Program-made: the position numbers and the translations under genes
Source of the DNA: Ptiloglossa arizonensis
Lineage: Eukaryota; Arthropoda; Insecta; Hymenoptera; Colletidae
NCBI RefSeq assembly: GCF_051014685.1
Contig: NC_135056.1
Location: 1 to 64,000, forward strand
Direction of reading: 5' to 3'
DNA length: 64,000 bases
Part shown: piece after piece, positions 49,349 to 62,472 of the stretch
Layout: each line of letters starts with the position of its first letter
How positions within the stretch are numbered: position 1 is the first letter of the stretch
The notes under the pieces: generated by a model
What the model was told of the DNA's origin: nothing
The model's database searches: none
Seen by the model: the letters and a program-made list of their open reading frames with translations, nothing else

Positions 49349-50748
49349 TTTTGAGGTAAGAAACGCTTGAGAAACACCAAATTTTCGCAGTTCTGATGCT
49401 CGAATCGAATAACTAGAACGGCCTAGGGGAAAACTACTCATACCGTTGTAATGGGGCGAGTTTCTACTTTCAGATGCGACAGAAACTTTGCGGATTGGTC
49501 AATCCGTTCGCGAGATATGGCAGTTTTGAGGTAAGAAACGCTTGAGAAACTCCAAATTTTCGCAGTTCTGATGCTCGAATCGAATAACTAGAACGGCCTA
49601 GGGGAAAACTACTCATACCGTTGTAATCGGGCGAGTTTCTACTTTCAGATGCAAGAGAAATTTTGCGGATTGGACAATCCGTTCGCGAGATGTGGCAGTT
49701 TTGAGGTAAGAAACGCTTGAGAAACTCAACATTTTCGCAGTTCTGATGCTCGAAACGAATAACTAGAACGGCCTAGGGGAATACTACTCATACCGTTGTA
49801 ATGGGGCGAGTTTCTACTTTCAGATGCAACAGAAACTTTGCGGATTGGTCAATCGGTTCGCGAGATATGGCAGTTTTGAGGTAAGAAACGCTTGAGAAAC
49901 TCCAAATTTTCGCAGTTCTGATGCTCGAATCGAATAACTAGAACGGCCTAGGGGAAAACTACTCATACCGTTTTAATCGGGCGAGTTTCTACTTTTAGAT
50001 GCAAGAGAAATTTTGCGGATTGGTCAATCCGTTCGCGAGATATGGCAGTTTTGAGGTAAGAAACGCTTGAGAAACTCCAAATTTTCGCAGTTCTGATGCT
50101 CAAATCGGATAACTAGAACAGCCTAGGGGAAAACTGCTCATACCGTTGTAATGGGGCGAGTTTCTACTTTCAGATGCAACAGAAACTTTGCGGATTGGTC
50201 AATCGGTTCGCGAGATATGGCAGTTTTGAGGTAAGAAACGCTTGAGAAACTCCAAATTTTCGCAGTTCTGATGCTCGAATCGAATAACTAGAACGGCCTA
50301 GGGGAAAACTACTCATACCGTTGTAATGGGGCGAGTTTCTACTTTCAGATGCAAGAGAAATTTTGCGGATTGGTCAATCCGTTCGCGAGATATGGCAGTT
50401 TTGAGGTAAGAAACGCTTGAGAAACTCAAAATTTTCGCAGTTCTGATGCTCGAAACGAATAACTAGAACGGCCTAGGGGAAAACTGCTCATACCGTTGTA
50501 ATGGGGCGAGTTTCTACTTTCAGATGCAACAGAAACTTTGCGGATTGGTCAATCCGTTCGCGAGATATAGCAGTTTTGATGTAAGAAACGCTTGAGAGAC
50601 TCCAAATTTTCGCAGTTCTGATGCTCGAATCGAATAACTAGAACGGCCTAGGGGAAAACTACTCATACCGTTGTAATCGGGCGAGTTTCTACTCTCAGAT
50701 GCAAGAGAAATTTTGCGGATTGGTCAATCCGTTCGCGAGATATGGCAG
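49349..50748. repeat. 8-mer HOR, copy 2, ending in a hybrid monomer
   Basis: The first seven monomers match copy 1. The eighth (50,574-50,748) starts with gatgta and gagagact but continues with gaatcga, taatcggg and ctctcag, which is the type at 62,473. The 8-mer domain is thus cut inside this monomer and replaced by a different HOR. The switch lies between m30 and m57. Confidence 0.9.
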
Positions 50749-52497
50749 TTTTGAGGTAAGAAACGCTTGAGAAACTCCAAACTTTCGCAGTTCTGATGCT
50801 CGAAACGAATAACTAGAACGGCCTAGGGGAAAACTACTCATACCGTTGTAATGGGGCGAGTTTCTACTTTCAGATGCGACAGAAACTTTGCGGATTTGTC
50901 AATCCGTTCGCGAGATGTGGCAGTTTTGAGGTAAGACACGCTTGAGAAACTCCAAATTTTCGCAGTTCTGATGCTCGAATCGAATAACTAGAACGGCCTA
51001 GGGGAAAACTACTCATACCGTTGTAATCGGGCGAGTTTCTACTTTCAGATGCGAGAGAAATTTTGCGGATTGGTCAATCCGTTCGCGAGATATGGCAGTT
51101 TTGAGGTAAGAAACGCTTGAGAAACTCCAAATTTTCGCAGTTCTGATGCTCGAAACGAATAACTAGAACGGCCTAGGGGAAAACTACTCATACCGTTGTA
51201 ATGGGGCGAGTTTCTACTTTCAGATGCGACAGAAACTTTGCGGATTGGTCAATCCGTTCGCGAGATGTGGCAGTTTTGAGGTAAGAAACGCTTGAGAAAC
51301 TCCAAATTTTCGCAGTTCTGATGCTCGAATCGAATAACTAGAACGGCCTAGGGGAAAACTACTCATACCGTTGTAATCGGGCGAGTTTCTACTTTCAGAT
51401 GCGACAGAAACTTTGCGGATTGGTCAATCCGTTCGCGAGATGTGGCAGTTTTGAGGTAAGAAACGCTTGAGAAACTCAAAATTTTCGCAGTTCTGATGCT
51501 CGAAACGAATAACTAGAACGGCCTAGGGGAAAACTACTCATACCGTTGTAATGGGGCGAGTTTCTACTTTCAGCTGCGACAGAAACTTTGCGGATTGGTC
51601 AATCCGTTCGCGAGATGTGGCAGTTTTGAGGTAAGAAACGCTTGAGAAACTCAAAATTTTCGCAGTTCTGATGCTCGAAACGAATAACTAGAACGGCCTA
51701 GGGGAAAACTACTCATACCGTTGTAATGGGGCGAGTTTCTACTTTCAGATGCAGCAGAAACTTTGCGGATTGGTCAATCGGTTCGCGAGATATGGCAGTT
51801 TTGAAGTAAGAAACGCTTGAGAAACTCCAAAGTTTCGCAGTTCTGATGCTCGAATCGAATAACTAGAACGGCCTAGGGGAAAACTACTCATACCGTTGTA
51901 ATCGGGCGAGTTTCTACTTTCAGATGCAAGAGAAATTTTGCGGATTGGTCAATCCGTTCGCGAGATATGGCAGTTTTGAGGAAAGAAACGCTTGAGAAAC
52001 TCAAAATTTTCGCAGTTCTGATGCTCGAAACGAATAACTAGAACGGCCTAGGGGAAAACTGCTCATACCGTTGTAATGGGGCGAGTTTCTACTTTCAGAT
52101 GCAACAGAAACTTTGCGGATTGGTCAATCCGTTCGCGAGATATGGCAGTTTTGAGGTAAGAAACGCTTGAGAAACTCAAAATTTTCGCAGTTCTGATGCT
52201 CGAAACGAATAACTAGAACGGCCTAGGGGAAAACTACTCATACCGTTGTAATCGGGCGAGTTTCTACTTTCAGATGCGAGAGAAATTTTGCGGATTGGTC
52301 AATCCGTTCGCGAGATATGGCAGTTTTGAGGTAAGAAACGCTTGGAAACTCAAAATTTTCGCAGTTCTGATGCTCGAAACGAATAACTAGAACGGCCTAG
52401 GGGAAAACTACTCATACCATTGTAATCGGACGAGCTTCTAGTTTCAGATGCAACAGAAATTTTGCGGATTGGTCAATCCGTTCGCGAGATATGGCAG
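50574..52497. repeat. Second, distinct 11-mer block interrupting the 8-mer domain
   Basis: Eleven monomers not used by the neighbouring HORs: ctctcag; aaact with gatttgtc; aagacacg with gcgagag; plain; gaatcga with gacagaaac; cagctgcg; gcagcag with cggttc; gaagta with aaagttt; gaggaaag with actgct; gcgagag; and cattg with cggacgag, ctagtttc and ending gcagctttg. Nine of them recur in the same order at 62,473-64,000. The monomer before that copy (62,298) is the same cggacgag/ctagtttc type that ends this block, so the order closes into a cycle. The base count is 1,924 because the last monomer is 174 bp. Confidence 0.9.
52324..52497. repeat. 174-bp monomer (1-base deletion)
   Basis: The usual cttgagaaact reads cttggaaact near 52,341-52,350, one base short. 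The related monomer at 62,298 has the full-length form, so the deletion followed the duplication that separated them. Confidence 0.92.
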
Positions 52498-53547
52498 CTT
52501 TGAGGTAAGAAACGCTTGAGAAACTCCAAATTTTCGCAGTTCTGATGCTCGAATCGAATAACTAGAACGGCCTAGGGGAAAACTACTCATACCGTTTTAA
52601 TCGGGCGAGTTTCTACTTTTAGATGCAAGAGAAATTTTGCGGATTGGTCAATCCGTTCGCGAGATATGGCAGTTTTGAGGTAAGAAACGCTTGAGAAACT
52701 CCAAATTTTCGCAGTTCTGATGCTCAAATCGGATAACTAGAACAGCCTAGGGGAAAACTGCTCATACCGTTGTAATGGGGCGAGTTTCTACTTTCAGATG
52801 CAACAGAAACTTTGCGGATTGGTCAATCGGTTCGCGAGATATGGCAGTTTTGAGGTAAGAAACGCTTGAGAAACTCCAAATTTTCGCAGTTCTGATGCTC
52901 GAATCGAATAACTAGAACGGCCTAGGGGAAAACTACTCATACCGTTGTAATGGGGCGAGTTTCTACTTTCAGATGCAAGAGAAATTTTGCGGATTGGTCA
53001 ATCCGTTCGCGAGATATGGCAGTTTTGAGGTAAGAAACGCTTGAGAAACTCAAAATTTTCGCAGTTCTGATGCTCGAATCGAATAACTAGAACGGCCTAG
53101 GGGAAAACTACTCATACCGTTTTAATCGGGCGAGTTTCTACTTTTAGATGCAAGAGAAATTTTGCGGATTGGTCAATCCGTTCGCGAGATATGGCAGTTT
53201 TGAGGTAAGAAACGCTTGAGAAACTCCAAATTTTCGCAGTTCTGATGCTCAAATCGGATAACTAGAACAGCCTAGGGGAAAACTGCTCATACCGTTGTAA
53301 TGGGGCGAGTTTCTACTTTCAGATGCAACAGAAACTTTGCGGATTGGTCAATCGGTTCGCGAGATATGGCAGTTTTGAGGTAAGAAACGCTTGAGAAACT
53401 CCAAATTTTCGCAGTTCTGATGCTCGAATCGAATAACTAGAACGGCCTAGGGGAAAACTACTCATACCGTTGTAATGGGGCGAGTTTCTACTTTCAGATG
53501 CAAGAGAAATTTTGCGGATTGGTCAATCCGTTCGCGAGATATGGCAG
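52498..53547. repeat. 3-monomer (525-bp) tandem duplication
   Basis: The trio gttttaat/cttttag, aaatcgg/cagcct, gaatcga/taatggg occurs at 52,498-53,022 and again at 53,023-53,547. The first starts ctttg, carried over from the preceding cggacgag type. The second starts as an actgct-like monomer with ctca and then switches to gaatcga/gttttaat, so 53,023-53,197 is a hybrid with its breakpoint between m30 and m57. Confidence 0.9.
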
Positions 53548-56500
53548 TTTTGAGGTAAGAAACGCTTGAGAAACTCAAAATTTTCGCAGTTCTGATGCTC
53601 GAAACGAATAACTAGAACGGCCTAGGGGAAAACTGCTCATACCGTTGTAATGGGGCGAGTTTCTACTTTCAGATGCAACAGAAACTTTGCGGATTGGTCA
53701 ATCCGTTCGCGAGATATAGCAGTTTTGATGTAAGAAACGCTTGAGAGACTCCAAATTTTCGCAGTTCTGATGCTCGAAACGAATAACTAGAACGGCCTAG
53801 GGGAAAACTACTCATACCGTTGTAATGGGGCGAGTTTCTACTTTCAGATGCGACAGAAACTTTGTGGATTGGTCAATCCGTTCGCGAGATATGGCAGTTT
53901 TGAGGTAAGAAACGCTTGAGAAACACCAAATTTTCGCAGTTCTGATGCTCGAATCGAATAACTAGAACGGCCTAGGGGAAAACTACTCATACCGTTGTAA
54001 TGGGGCGAGTTTCTACTTTCAGATGCGACAGAAACTTTGCGGATTGGTCAATCCGTTCGCGAGATATGGCAGTTTTGAGGTAAGAAACGCTTGAGAAACT
54101 CCAAATTTTCGCAGTTCTGATGCTCGAATCGAATAACTAGAACGGCCTAGGGGAAAACTACTCATACCGTTGTAATCGGGCGAGTTTCTACTTTCAGATG
54201 CAAGAGAAATTTTGCGGATTGGACAATCCGTTCGCGAGATGTGGCAGTTTTGAGGTAAGAAACGCTTGAGAAACTCAACATTTTCGCAGTTCTGATGCTC
54301 GAAACGAATAACTAGAACGGCCTAGGGGAATACTACTCATACCGTTGTAATGGGGCGAGTTTCTACTTTCAGATGCAACAGAAACTTTGCGGATTGGTCA
54401 ATCGGTTCGCGAGATATGGCAGTTTTGAGGTAAGAAACGCTTGAGAAACTCCAAATTTTCGCAGTTCTGATGCTCGAATCGAATAACTAGAACGGCCTAG
54501 GGGAAAACTACTCATACCGTTTTAATCGGGCGAGTTTCTACTTTTAGATGCAAGAGAAATTTTGCGGATTGGTCAATCCGTTCGCGAGATATGGCAGTTT
54601 TGAGGTAAGAAACGCTTGAGAAACTCCAAATTTTCGCAGTTCTGATGCTCAAATCGGATAACTAGAACAGCCTAGGGGAAAACTGCTCATACCGTTGTAA
54701 TGGGGCGAGTTTCTACTTTCAGATGCAACAGAAACTTTGCGGATTGGTCAATCGGTTCGCGAGATATGGCAGTTTTGAGGTAAGAAACGCTTGAGAAACT
54801 CCAAATTTTCGCAGTTCTGATGCTCGAATCGAATAACTAGAACGGCCTAGGGGAAAACTACTCATACCGTTGTAATGGGGCGAGTTTCTACTTTCAGATG
54901 CAAGAGAAATTTTGCGGATTGGTCAATCCGTTCGCGAGATATGGCAGTTTTGAGGTAAGAAACGCTTGAGAAACTCAAAATTTTCGCAGTTCTGATGCTC
55001 GAAACGAATAACTAGAACGGCCTAGGGGAAAACTGCTCATACCGTTGTAATGGGGCGAGTTTCTACTTTCAGATGCAACAGAAACTTTGCGGATTGGTCA
55101 ATCCGTTCGCGAGATATAGCAGTTTTGATGTAAGAAACGCTTGAGAGACTCCAAATTTTCGCAGTTCTGATGCTCGAAACGAATAACTAGAACGGCCTAG
55201 GGGAAAACTACTCATACCGTTGTAATGGGGCGAGTTTCTACTTTCAGATGCGACAGAAACTTTGTGGATTGGTCAATCCGTTCGCGAGATATGGCAGTTT
55301 TGAGGTAAGAAACGCTTGAGAAACACCAAATTTTCGCAGTTCTGATGCTCGAATCGAATAACTAGAACGGCCTAGGGGAAAACTACTCATACCGTTGTAA
55401 TCGGGCGAGTTTCTACTTTCAGATGCAAGAGAAATTTTGCGGATTGGTCAATTCGTTCGCGAGATATGGCAGTTTTGAGGTAAGAAACGCTTGAGAAACT
55501 CAAAATTTTCGCAGTTCTGATGCTCGAAACGAATAACTAGAACAGCCTAGGGGAAAACTGCTCATACCGTTGTAATGGGGCGAGTTTCTACTTTCAGATG
55601 CAACAGAAACTTTGCGGATTGGTCAATCCGTTCGCGAGATATGGCAGTTTTGAGGTAAGAAACGTTTGAGAAACTCCAAACTTTCGCAGTTCTGATGCTC
55701 GAAAAGAATAACTAGAACGGCCTAGGGGAAAACTACTCATACCTTTGCAATGGGGCGAGTTTCTACTTTCAGATGCGACAGAAACTTTGCGGATTGGTCA
55801 ATCCGTTCGCGAGATGTGGCAGTTTTGAGGTAAGAAACGCTTGAGAAACTCCAAATTTTCGCAGTTCTGATGCTCGAAACGAATAACTAGAACGGCCTAG
55901 GGGAAAACTACTCATACCGTTGTAATGGGGCGAGTTTCTACTTTCAGATGCGACAGAAACTTTGCGGATTGGTCAATCCGTTCGCGAGATGTGGCAGTTT
56001 TGAGGTAAGAAACGCTTGAGAAACTCAAAATTTTCGCAGTTCTGATGCTCGAAACGAATAACTAGAACGGCCTAGGGGAAAACTGCTCATACCGTTGTAA
56101 TGGGGCGAGTTTCTACTTTCAGATGCAACAGAAACTTTGCGGATTGGTCAATCCGTTCGCGAGATATGGCAGTTTTGAGGTAAGAAACGCTTGAGCGACT
56201 CCAAATTTTCGCAGTTCTGATGCTCGAAACGAATAACTAGAACGGCCTAGGGGAAAACTACTCATACCGTTGTAATGGGGCGAGTTTCTACTTTCAGATG
56301 CGACAGAAACTTTGCGGATTGGTCAATCCGTTCGCGAGATATGGCAGTTTTGAGGTAAGAAACGCTTGAGAAACTCCAAATTTTCGCAGTTCTGATGTTC
56401 GAATCGAATAACTAGAACGGCCTAGGGGAAAACTACTCATACCGTTGTAATCGGGCGAGTTTCTACTTTCAGATGCAAGAGAAATTTTGCGGATTGGTCA

Positions 56501-57922
56501 ATCCGTTCGCGAGATATGGCAGTTTTGATGTAAGAAACGCTTGAGAAACTCCAAATTTTCGCAGTTCTGATGCTCAAATCGGATAACTAGAACGGCCTAG
56601 GGGAAAACTACTCATACCGTTGTAATCGGGCGAGTTTCTACTTTCAGATGCAAGAGAAATTTTGCGGATTGGTCAATCCGTTCGCGAGATATGGCAGTTT
56701 TGAGGTAAGAAACGCTTGAGAAACTCAAAATTTTCGCAGTTCTGATGCTCGAAACGAATAACTAGAACGGCCTAGGGGAAAACTGCTCATACCGTTGTAA
56801 TGGGGCGAGTTTCTACTTTCAGATGCAACAGAAACCTTGCGGATTGGTCAATCCGTTCGCGAGATATGGCAGTTTTGAGGTAAGAAACGCTTGAGAGACT
56901 CCAAATTTTCGCAGTTCTGATGCTCGAAACGAATAACTAGAACGGCCTAGGGGAAAACTACTCATACCGTTGTAATGGGGCGAGTTTCTACTTTCAGATG
57001 CGACAGAAACTTTGCGGATTGGTCAATCCGTTCGCGAGATATGGCAGTTTTGAGGTAAGAAACGCTTGAGAAACTCCAAATTTTCGCAGTTCTGATGCTC
57101 GAATCGAATAACTAGAACGGCCTAGGGGAAAACTACTCATACCGTTGTAATCGGGCGAGTTTCTACTTTCAGATGCAAGAGAAATTTTGCGGATTGGACA
57201 ATCCGTTCGCGAGATATGGCAGTTTTGAGGTAAGAAACGCTTGAGAAACTCAAAATTTTCGCAGTTCTGATGCTCGAAACGAATAACTAGAACAGCCTAG
57301 GGGAAAACTGCTCATACCGTTGTAATGGGGCGAGTTTCTACTTTCAGATGCAACAGAAACTTTGCGGATTGGTCAATCCGTTCGCGAGATATGGCAGTTT
57401 TGAGGTAAGAAACGCTTGAGAAACTCCAAACTTTCGCAGTTCTGATGCTCGAAACGAATAACTAGAACGGCCTAGGGGAAAACTACTCATACCGTTGCAA
57501 TGGGGCGAGTTTCTACTTTCAGATGCGACAGAAACTTTGCGGATTGGTCAATCCGTTCGCGAGATGTGGCAGTTTTGAGGTAAGAAACGCTTGAACTACT
57601 CCAAATTTTCGCAGTTCTGATGCTCGAAACGAATAACTAGAACGGCCTGGGGGAAAACTACTCATACCGTTGTAATGGGGCGAGTTTCTACTTCCAGATG
57701 CGACAGAAACTTTGCGGATTGGTCAATCCGTTCGCGAAATATGGCAGTTTTGAGGTAAGAAACGCTTGAGAAACTCCAAATTTTCGCAGTTCTGATGCTC
57801 GAAACGAATAACTAGAACGGCCTAGGGGAAAACTACTCATACCGTTGTAATGGGGCGAGTTTCTACTTTCAGATGCGACAGAAACTTTGCTTATTGGTCA
57901 ATCCGTTCGCGAGATATGGCAG
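53548..57922. repeat. Resumed 8-mer and 25-mer material
   Basis: A gatatag/gatgta pair opens the stretch, followed by a full 8-mer (53,898-55,297). Then come gaaacacc/tcgttc, cagcct, gaaaaga/cctttg, plain, actgct and gagcgact, which follow the 25-mer order seen at 44,974-46,023. It ends with aaact/caat, cttgaactact (57,573) and a plain monomer with the private change tgcttattgg near 57,889. The gaatact/gttttaat section of the 25-mer is missing here, replaced by a gatgttcg/gaatcga and an aaatcgg monomer at 56,348-56,697. Confidence 0.83.
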
Positions 57923-59322
57923 TTTTGAGGTAAGAAACGCTTGAGAAACTCAAAATCTTCGCAGTTCTGATGCTCGAAACGAATAACTAGAACGGCCTAG
58001 GGGAAAACTACTCATACCGTTGTAATGGGGCGAGTTTCTACCTTCAGATGCGACAGAAACTTTGCGGATTGGTCAATCCGTTCGCGAGATATGGCAGTTT
58101 TGAGGTAAGAAACGCTTGAGAAACTCAAAATTTTCGCAGTTCTGATGCTCGAAACGAATAACTAGAACGGCCTAAGGGAAAACTACTCATACCATTGTAA
58201 TCGGGCGAGCTTCTACTTTCAGATGCGAGAGAAATTTTGCGGATTGGTCAATCCGTTCGCGAGATATGGCAGTTTTGAGGTAAGAAACGCTTGAGAAACT
58301 CCAAATTTTCGCAGTTCTGATGCTCGAAACGAATAACTAGAACGGCCTAGGGGAAAACTATTCATACCGTTGTAATGGGGCGAGTTTCTACTTTCAGATG
58401 CAACAGAAACTTTGCGGATTGGTCAATCGGTTCGCGAGATATGGCAGTTTTGAGGTAAGAAACGCTTGAGAAACTCCAAATTTTCGCAGTTCTGATACTC
58501 GAAACGAATAACTAGAACGGCCTAGGGGAAAACTACTCATACCGTTGTAATGGGGCGAGTTTCTACTTTCAGATGCGACAGAAACTTTGTGGATTGGTCA
58601 ATCCGTTCGCGAGATATGGCAGTTTTGAGGTAAGAAACGCTTGAGAAACTCCAAATTTTCGCAGTTCTGATGCTCGAATCGAATAACTAGAACGGCCTAG
58701 GGGAAAACTACTCATACCGTTGTAATCGGGCGAGTTTCTACTTTCAGATGCAAGAGAAATTTTGCGGATTGGTCAATTCGTTCGCGAGATATGGCAGTTT
58801 TGAGGTAAGAAACGCTTGAGAAACTCAAAATTTTCGCAGTTCTGATGCTCGAAACGAATAACTAGAACAGCCTAGGGGAAAACTGCTCATACCGTTGTAA
58901 TGGGGCGAGTTTCTACTTTCAGATGCAACAGAAACTTTGCGGATTGGTCAATCCGTTCGCGAGATATGGCAGTTTTGAGGTAAGAAACGTTTGAGAAACT
59001 CCAAATTTTCGCAGTTCTGATGCTCGAATCGAATAACTAGAACGGCCTAGGGGAAAACTACTCATACCGTTGTAATCGGGCGAGTTTCTACTTTCAGATG
59101 CAAGAGAAATTTTGCGGATTGGTCAATTCGTTCGCGAGATATGGCAGTTTTGAGGTAAGAAACGCTTGAGAAACTCAAAATTTTCGCAGTTCTGATGCTC
59201 GAAACGAATAACTAGAACAGCCTAGGGGAAAACTGCTCATACCGTTGTAATGGGGCGAGTTTCTACTTTCAGATGCAACAGAAACTTTGCGGATTGGTCA
59301 ATCCGTTCGCGAGATATGGCAG
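57923..59322. repeat. Right divergent flank, part 1
   Basis: The order is: aaatcttc with ctaccttc; cctaagg/cattg/agctt; actatt; gatactcg with tgtgg; then the 350-bp pair (gaatcga with tcgttc; cagcct) twice, at 58,623-58,972 and 58,973-59,322. That pair arrangement equals the one at 6,826-7,525 near the other end of the window. None of the central-domain tags (ctcgag, ttacgg, gttttaat, cttttag) occurs here. Confidence 0.82.
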
Positions 59323-59497
59323 TTTTGAGGTAAGAAACGTTTGAGAAACTCCAAACTTTCGCAGTTCTGATGCTCGAAAAGAATAACTAGAACGGCCTAG
59401 GGGAAAACTACTCATACCGTTGCAATGGGGCGAGTTTCTACTTTCAGATGCGAGAGAAATTTTGCGGATTGGTCAATCCGTTCGCGAGATATGGCAG
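59323..59497. repeat. Hybrid monomer joining gaaaaga and gcgagag types
   Basis: The front half is the cgttt/aaact/gaaaaga/caat type. The 3' half has gcgagag and gatatgg, as in the cctaagg/cattg monomer at 58,098. The following monomers (actatt with cggttc, then gatactcg) repeat 58,273-58,622. A crossover between m101 and m132 of these two types produced a seven-monomer (1,225-bp) duplication step. Confidence 0.85.
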
Positions 59498-62472
59498 TTT
59501 TGAGGTAAGAAACGCTTGAGAAACTCCAAATTTTCGCAGTTCTGATGCTCGAAACGAATAACTAGAACGGCCTAGGGGAAAACTATTCATACCGTTGTAA
59601 TGGGGCGAGTTTCTACTTTCAGATGCAACAGAAACTTTGCGGATTGGTCAATCGGTTCGCGAGATATGGCAGTTTTGAGGTAAGAAACGCTTGAGAAACT
59701 CCAAATTTTCGCAGTTCTGATACTCGAAACGAATAACTAGAACGGCCTAGGGGAAAACTACTCATACCGTTGTAATGGGGCGAGTTTCTACTTTCAGATG
59801 CGACAGAAACTTTGCGGATTGGTCAATCCGTTCGCGAGATGTGGCAGTTTTGAGGTACGAAACGCTTGAGAAACTCAAAATTTTCGCAGTTCTGATGCTC
59901 GAATCGAATAACTAGAACGGCCTAGGGGAAAACTACTCATACCGTTGTAATCGGGCAAGTTTCTACTTTCAGATGCGAGAGAAATTTTGCGGATTGGTCA
60001 ATCCGTTCGCGAGGTATGGCAGTTTTGAGGTAAGAAACGCTTGAGAAACTCAAAATTTTCGCAGTTCTGATGCTCGAAACGAATAACTAGAACGGCCTAG
60101 GGGAAAACTACTCATACCATTGTAATCGGGCGAGCTTCTACTTTCAGATGCAACAGAGATTTTGCGGATTGGTCAATCCGTTCGCGAGATATGGCAGTTT
60201 TGAGGTAAGCAACGCTTGAGAAACTCAAAATTTTCGCAGTTCTGATGCTCGAAACGAATAACTAGAACGGCCTAGGGGAAAACTACTCATACCGTTGTAA
60301 TGGGGCGAGTTTCTACTTTCAGATGCGACTGAAACTTTGCGGATTGGTCAATCCGTTCGCGAGATATGGCAGTTTTGAGGTAAGAAACGCTTGAGAAACT
60401 CCAAATTTTCGCAGTTCTGATGCTCGAAACGAATAACTAGAACGGCCTAGGGGAAAACTACTCATACCGTTGTAACGGGGCGAGTTTCTACTTTCAGATG
60501 CGACAGAAGCTTTGCGGATTAGTCAATCCGTTCGCGAGATGTGGCAGTTTTGAGGTAAGAAACGCTTGAGAAACTCAAAATTTTCGCAGTTCTGATGCTC
60601 GAAACGAATAACTAGAACGGCCTAGGGGAAAACTACTCATACCGTTGTAATGGGGCGAGTTTCTACTTTCAGATGCAACAGAAACTTTGCGGATTGGTCA
60701 ATCGGTTCGCGAGATATGGCAGTTTTGAGGTAAGAAACGCTTGAGAAACTCCAAAGTTTCGCAGTTCTGATGCTCGAATCGAATAACTAGAACGGCCTAG
60801 GGGAAAACTACTCATACCGTTGTAATCGGGCGAGTTTCTACTTTCAGATGCAAGAGAAATTTTGCGGATTGGTCAATCCGTTCGCGAGATATGGCAGTTT
60901 TGAGGTAAGAAACGCTTGAGAAACTCAAAATTTTCGCAGTTCTGATGCTCGAAACGAATAACTAGAACGGCCTAGGGGAAAACTGCTCATACCGTTGTAA
61001 TGGGGCGAGTTTCTACTTTCAGATGCAACAGAAACTTTGCGGATTGGTCAATCCGTTCGCGAGATGTGGCAGTTTTGAGGTAAGAAACGCTTGAGAAACT
61101 CAAAATTTTCGCAGTTCTGACGCTCGAAACGAATAACTAGAACGGCCTAGGGGAAAACTACTCATACCGTTGTAATGGGGCGAGTTTCTACTTTCAGATG
61201 CAACAGAAACTTTGCGGATTGGTCAATCGGTTCGCGAGATATGGCAGTTTTGAGGTAAGAAACGCTTGAGAAACTCCAAAGTTTCGCAGTTCTGATGCTC
61301 GAATCGAATAACTAGAACGGCCTAGGGGAAAACTACGCATACCGTTGTAATCAGGCGAGTTTCTACTTTCAGATGCAAGAGAAATTTTGCGGATTGGTCA
61401 ATCCGTTCGCGAGATATGGCAGTTTTGAGGTAAGAAACGCTTGAGAAACTCAAAATTTTCGCAGTTCTGATGCTCGAAACGAATAACTAGAACGGCCTAG
61501 GGGAAAACTGCTCATACCGTTGTAATGGGGCGAGTTTCTACTTTCAGATGCAACAGAAACTTTGCGGATTGGTCAATCGGTTCGCGAGATATGGCAGTTT
61601 TGAGGTAAGAAACGCTTGAGAAACTCCAAATTTTCGCAGTTCTGATGCTCGAATCGAATAACTAGAACGGCCTAGGGGAAAACTACTCATACCGTTGTAA
61701 TCGGGCAAGTTTCTACTTTCAGATGCGAGAGAAATTTTGCGGATTGGTCAATCCGTTCGCGAGGTATGGCAGTTTTGAGGTAAGAAACGCTTGAGGAACT
61801 CAAAATTTTCGCAGTTCTGATGCTCGAAACGAATAACTAGAACGGCCTAGGGGAAAACTACTCATACCATTGTAATCGGGCGAGCTTCTACTTTCAGATG
61901 CAACAGAGATTTTGCGGATTGGTCAATCCGATCGCGAGATATGGCAGTTTTGAGGTAAGAAACGCTTGAGAAACTCCAAATTTTCGCAGTTCTGATGCTC
62001 GAATCGAATAACTAGAACGGCCTAGGGGAAAACTACTCATACCGTTGTAATCGGGCGAGTTTCTACTTTCAGATGCAAGAGAAATTTTGCGGATTGGTCA
62101 ATCCGTTCGCGAGATATGGCAGTTTTGAGGTAAGAAACGCTTGAGAGACTCCAAATTTTCGCAGTTCTTATGCTCGAAACGAATAACTAGAACGGCCTAG
62201 GGGAAAACTACTCATACCGTTGTAATGGGGCGAGTTTCTACTTTCAGATGCGACAGAAACTTTGCGGATTGGTCAATCCGTTCGCGAGATATGGCAGTTT
62301 TGAGGTAAGAAACGCTTGAGAAACTCAAAATTTTCGCAGTTCTGATGCTCGAAACGAATAACTAGAACGGCCTAGGGGAAAACTACTCATACCATTGTAA
62401 TCGGACGAGCTTCTAGTTTCAGATGCAACAGAAATTTTGCGGATTGGTCAATCCGTTCGCGAGATATGGCAG
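59498..62472. repeat. Right divergent flank, part 2
   Basis: Seventeen monomers with many private changes (gtaagcaacg, gcgactgaaac, taacgggg, gaagctt, gacgctcg, actacgcat, caggcg, gaggaact, ccgatcg, cttatgc). The pair gggcaag/ggtatgg then cattg/agctt/cagagatt occurs at 59,848-60,197 and 61,598-61,947, 1,750 bp apart. The trio (gcaacag with cggttc; aaagttt; actgct) occurs at 60,548-61,072 and 61,073-61,597. The variants gggcaag and ggtatgg otherwise occur only in the first 6 kb of the window. Confidence 0.85.
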
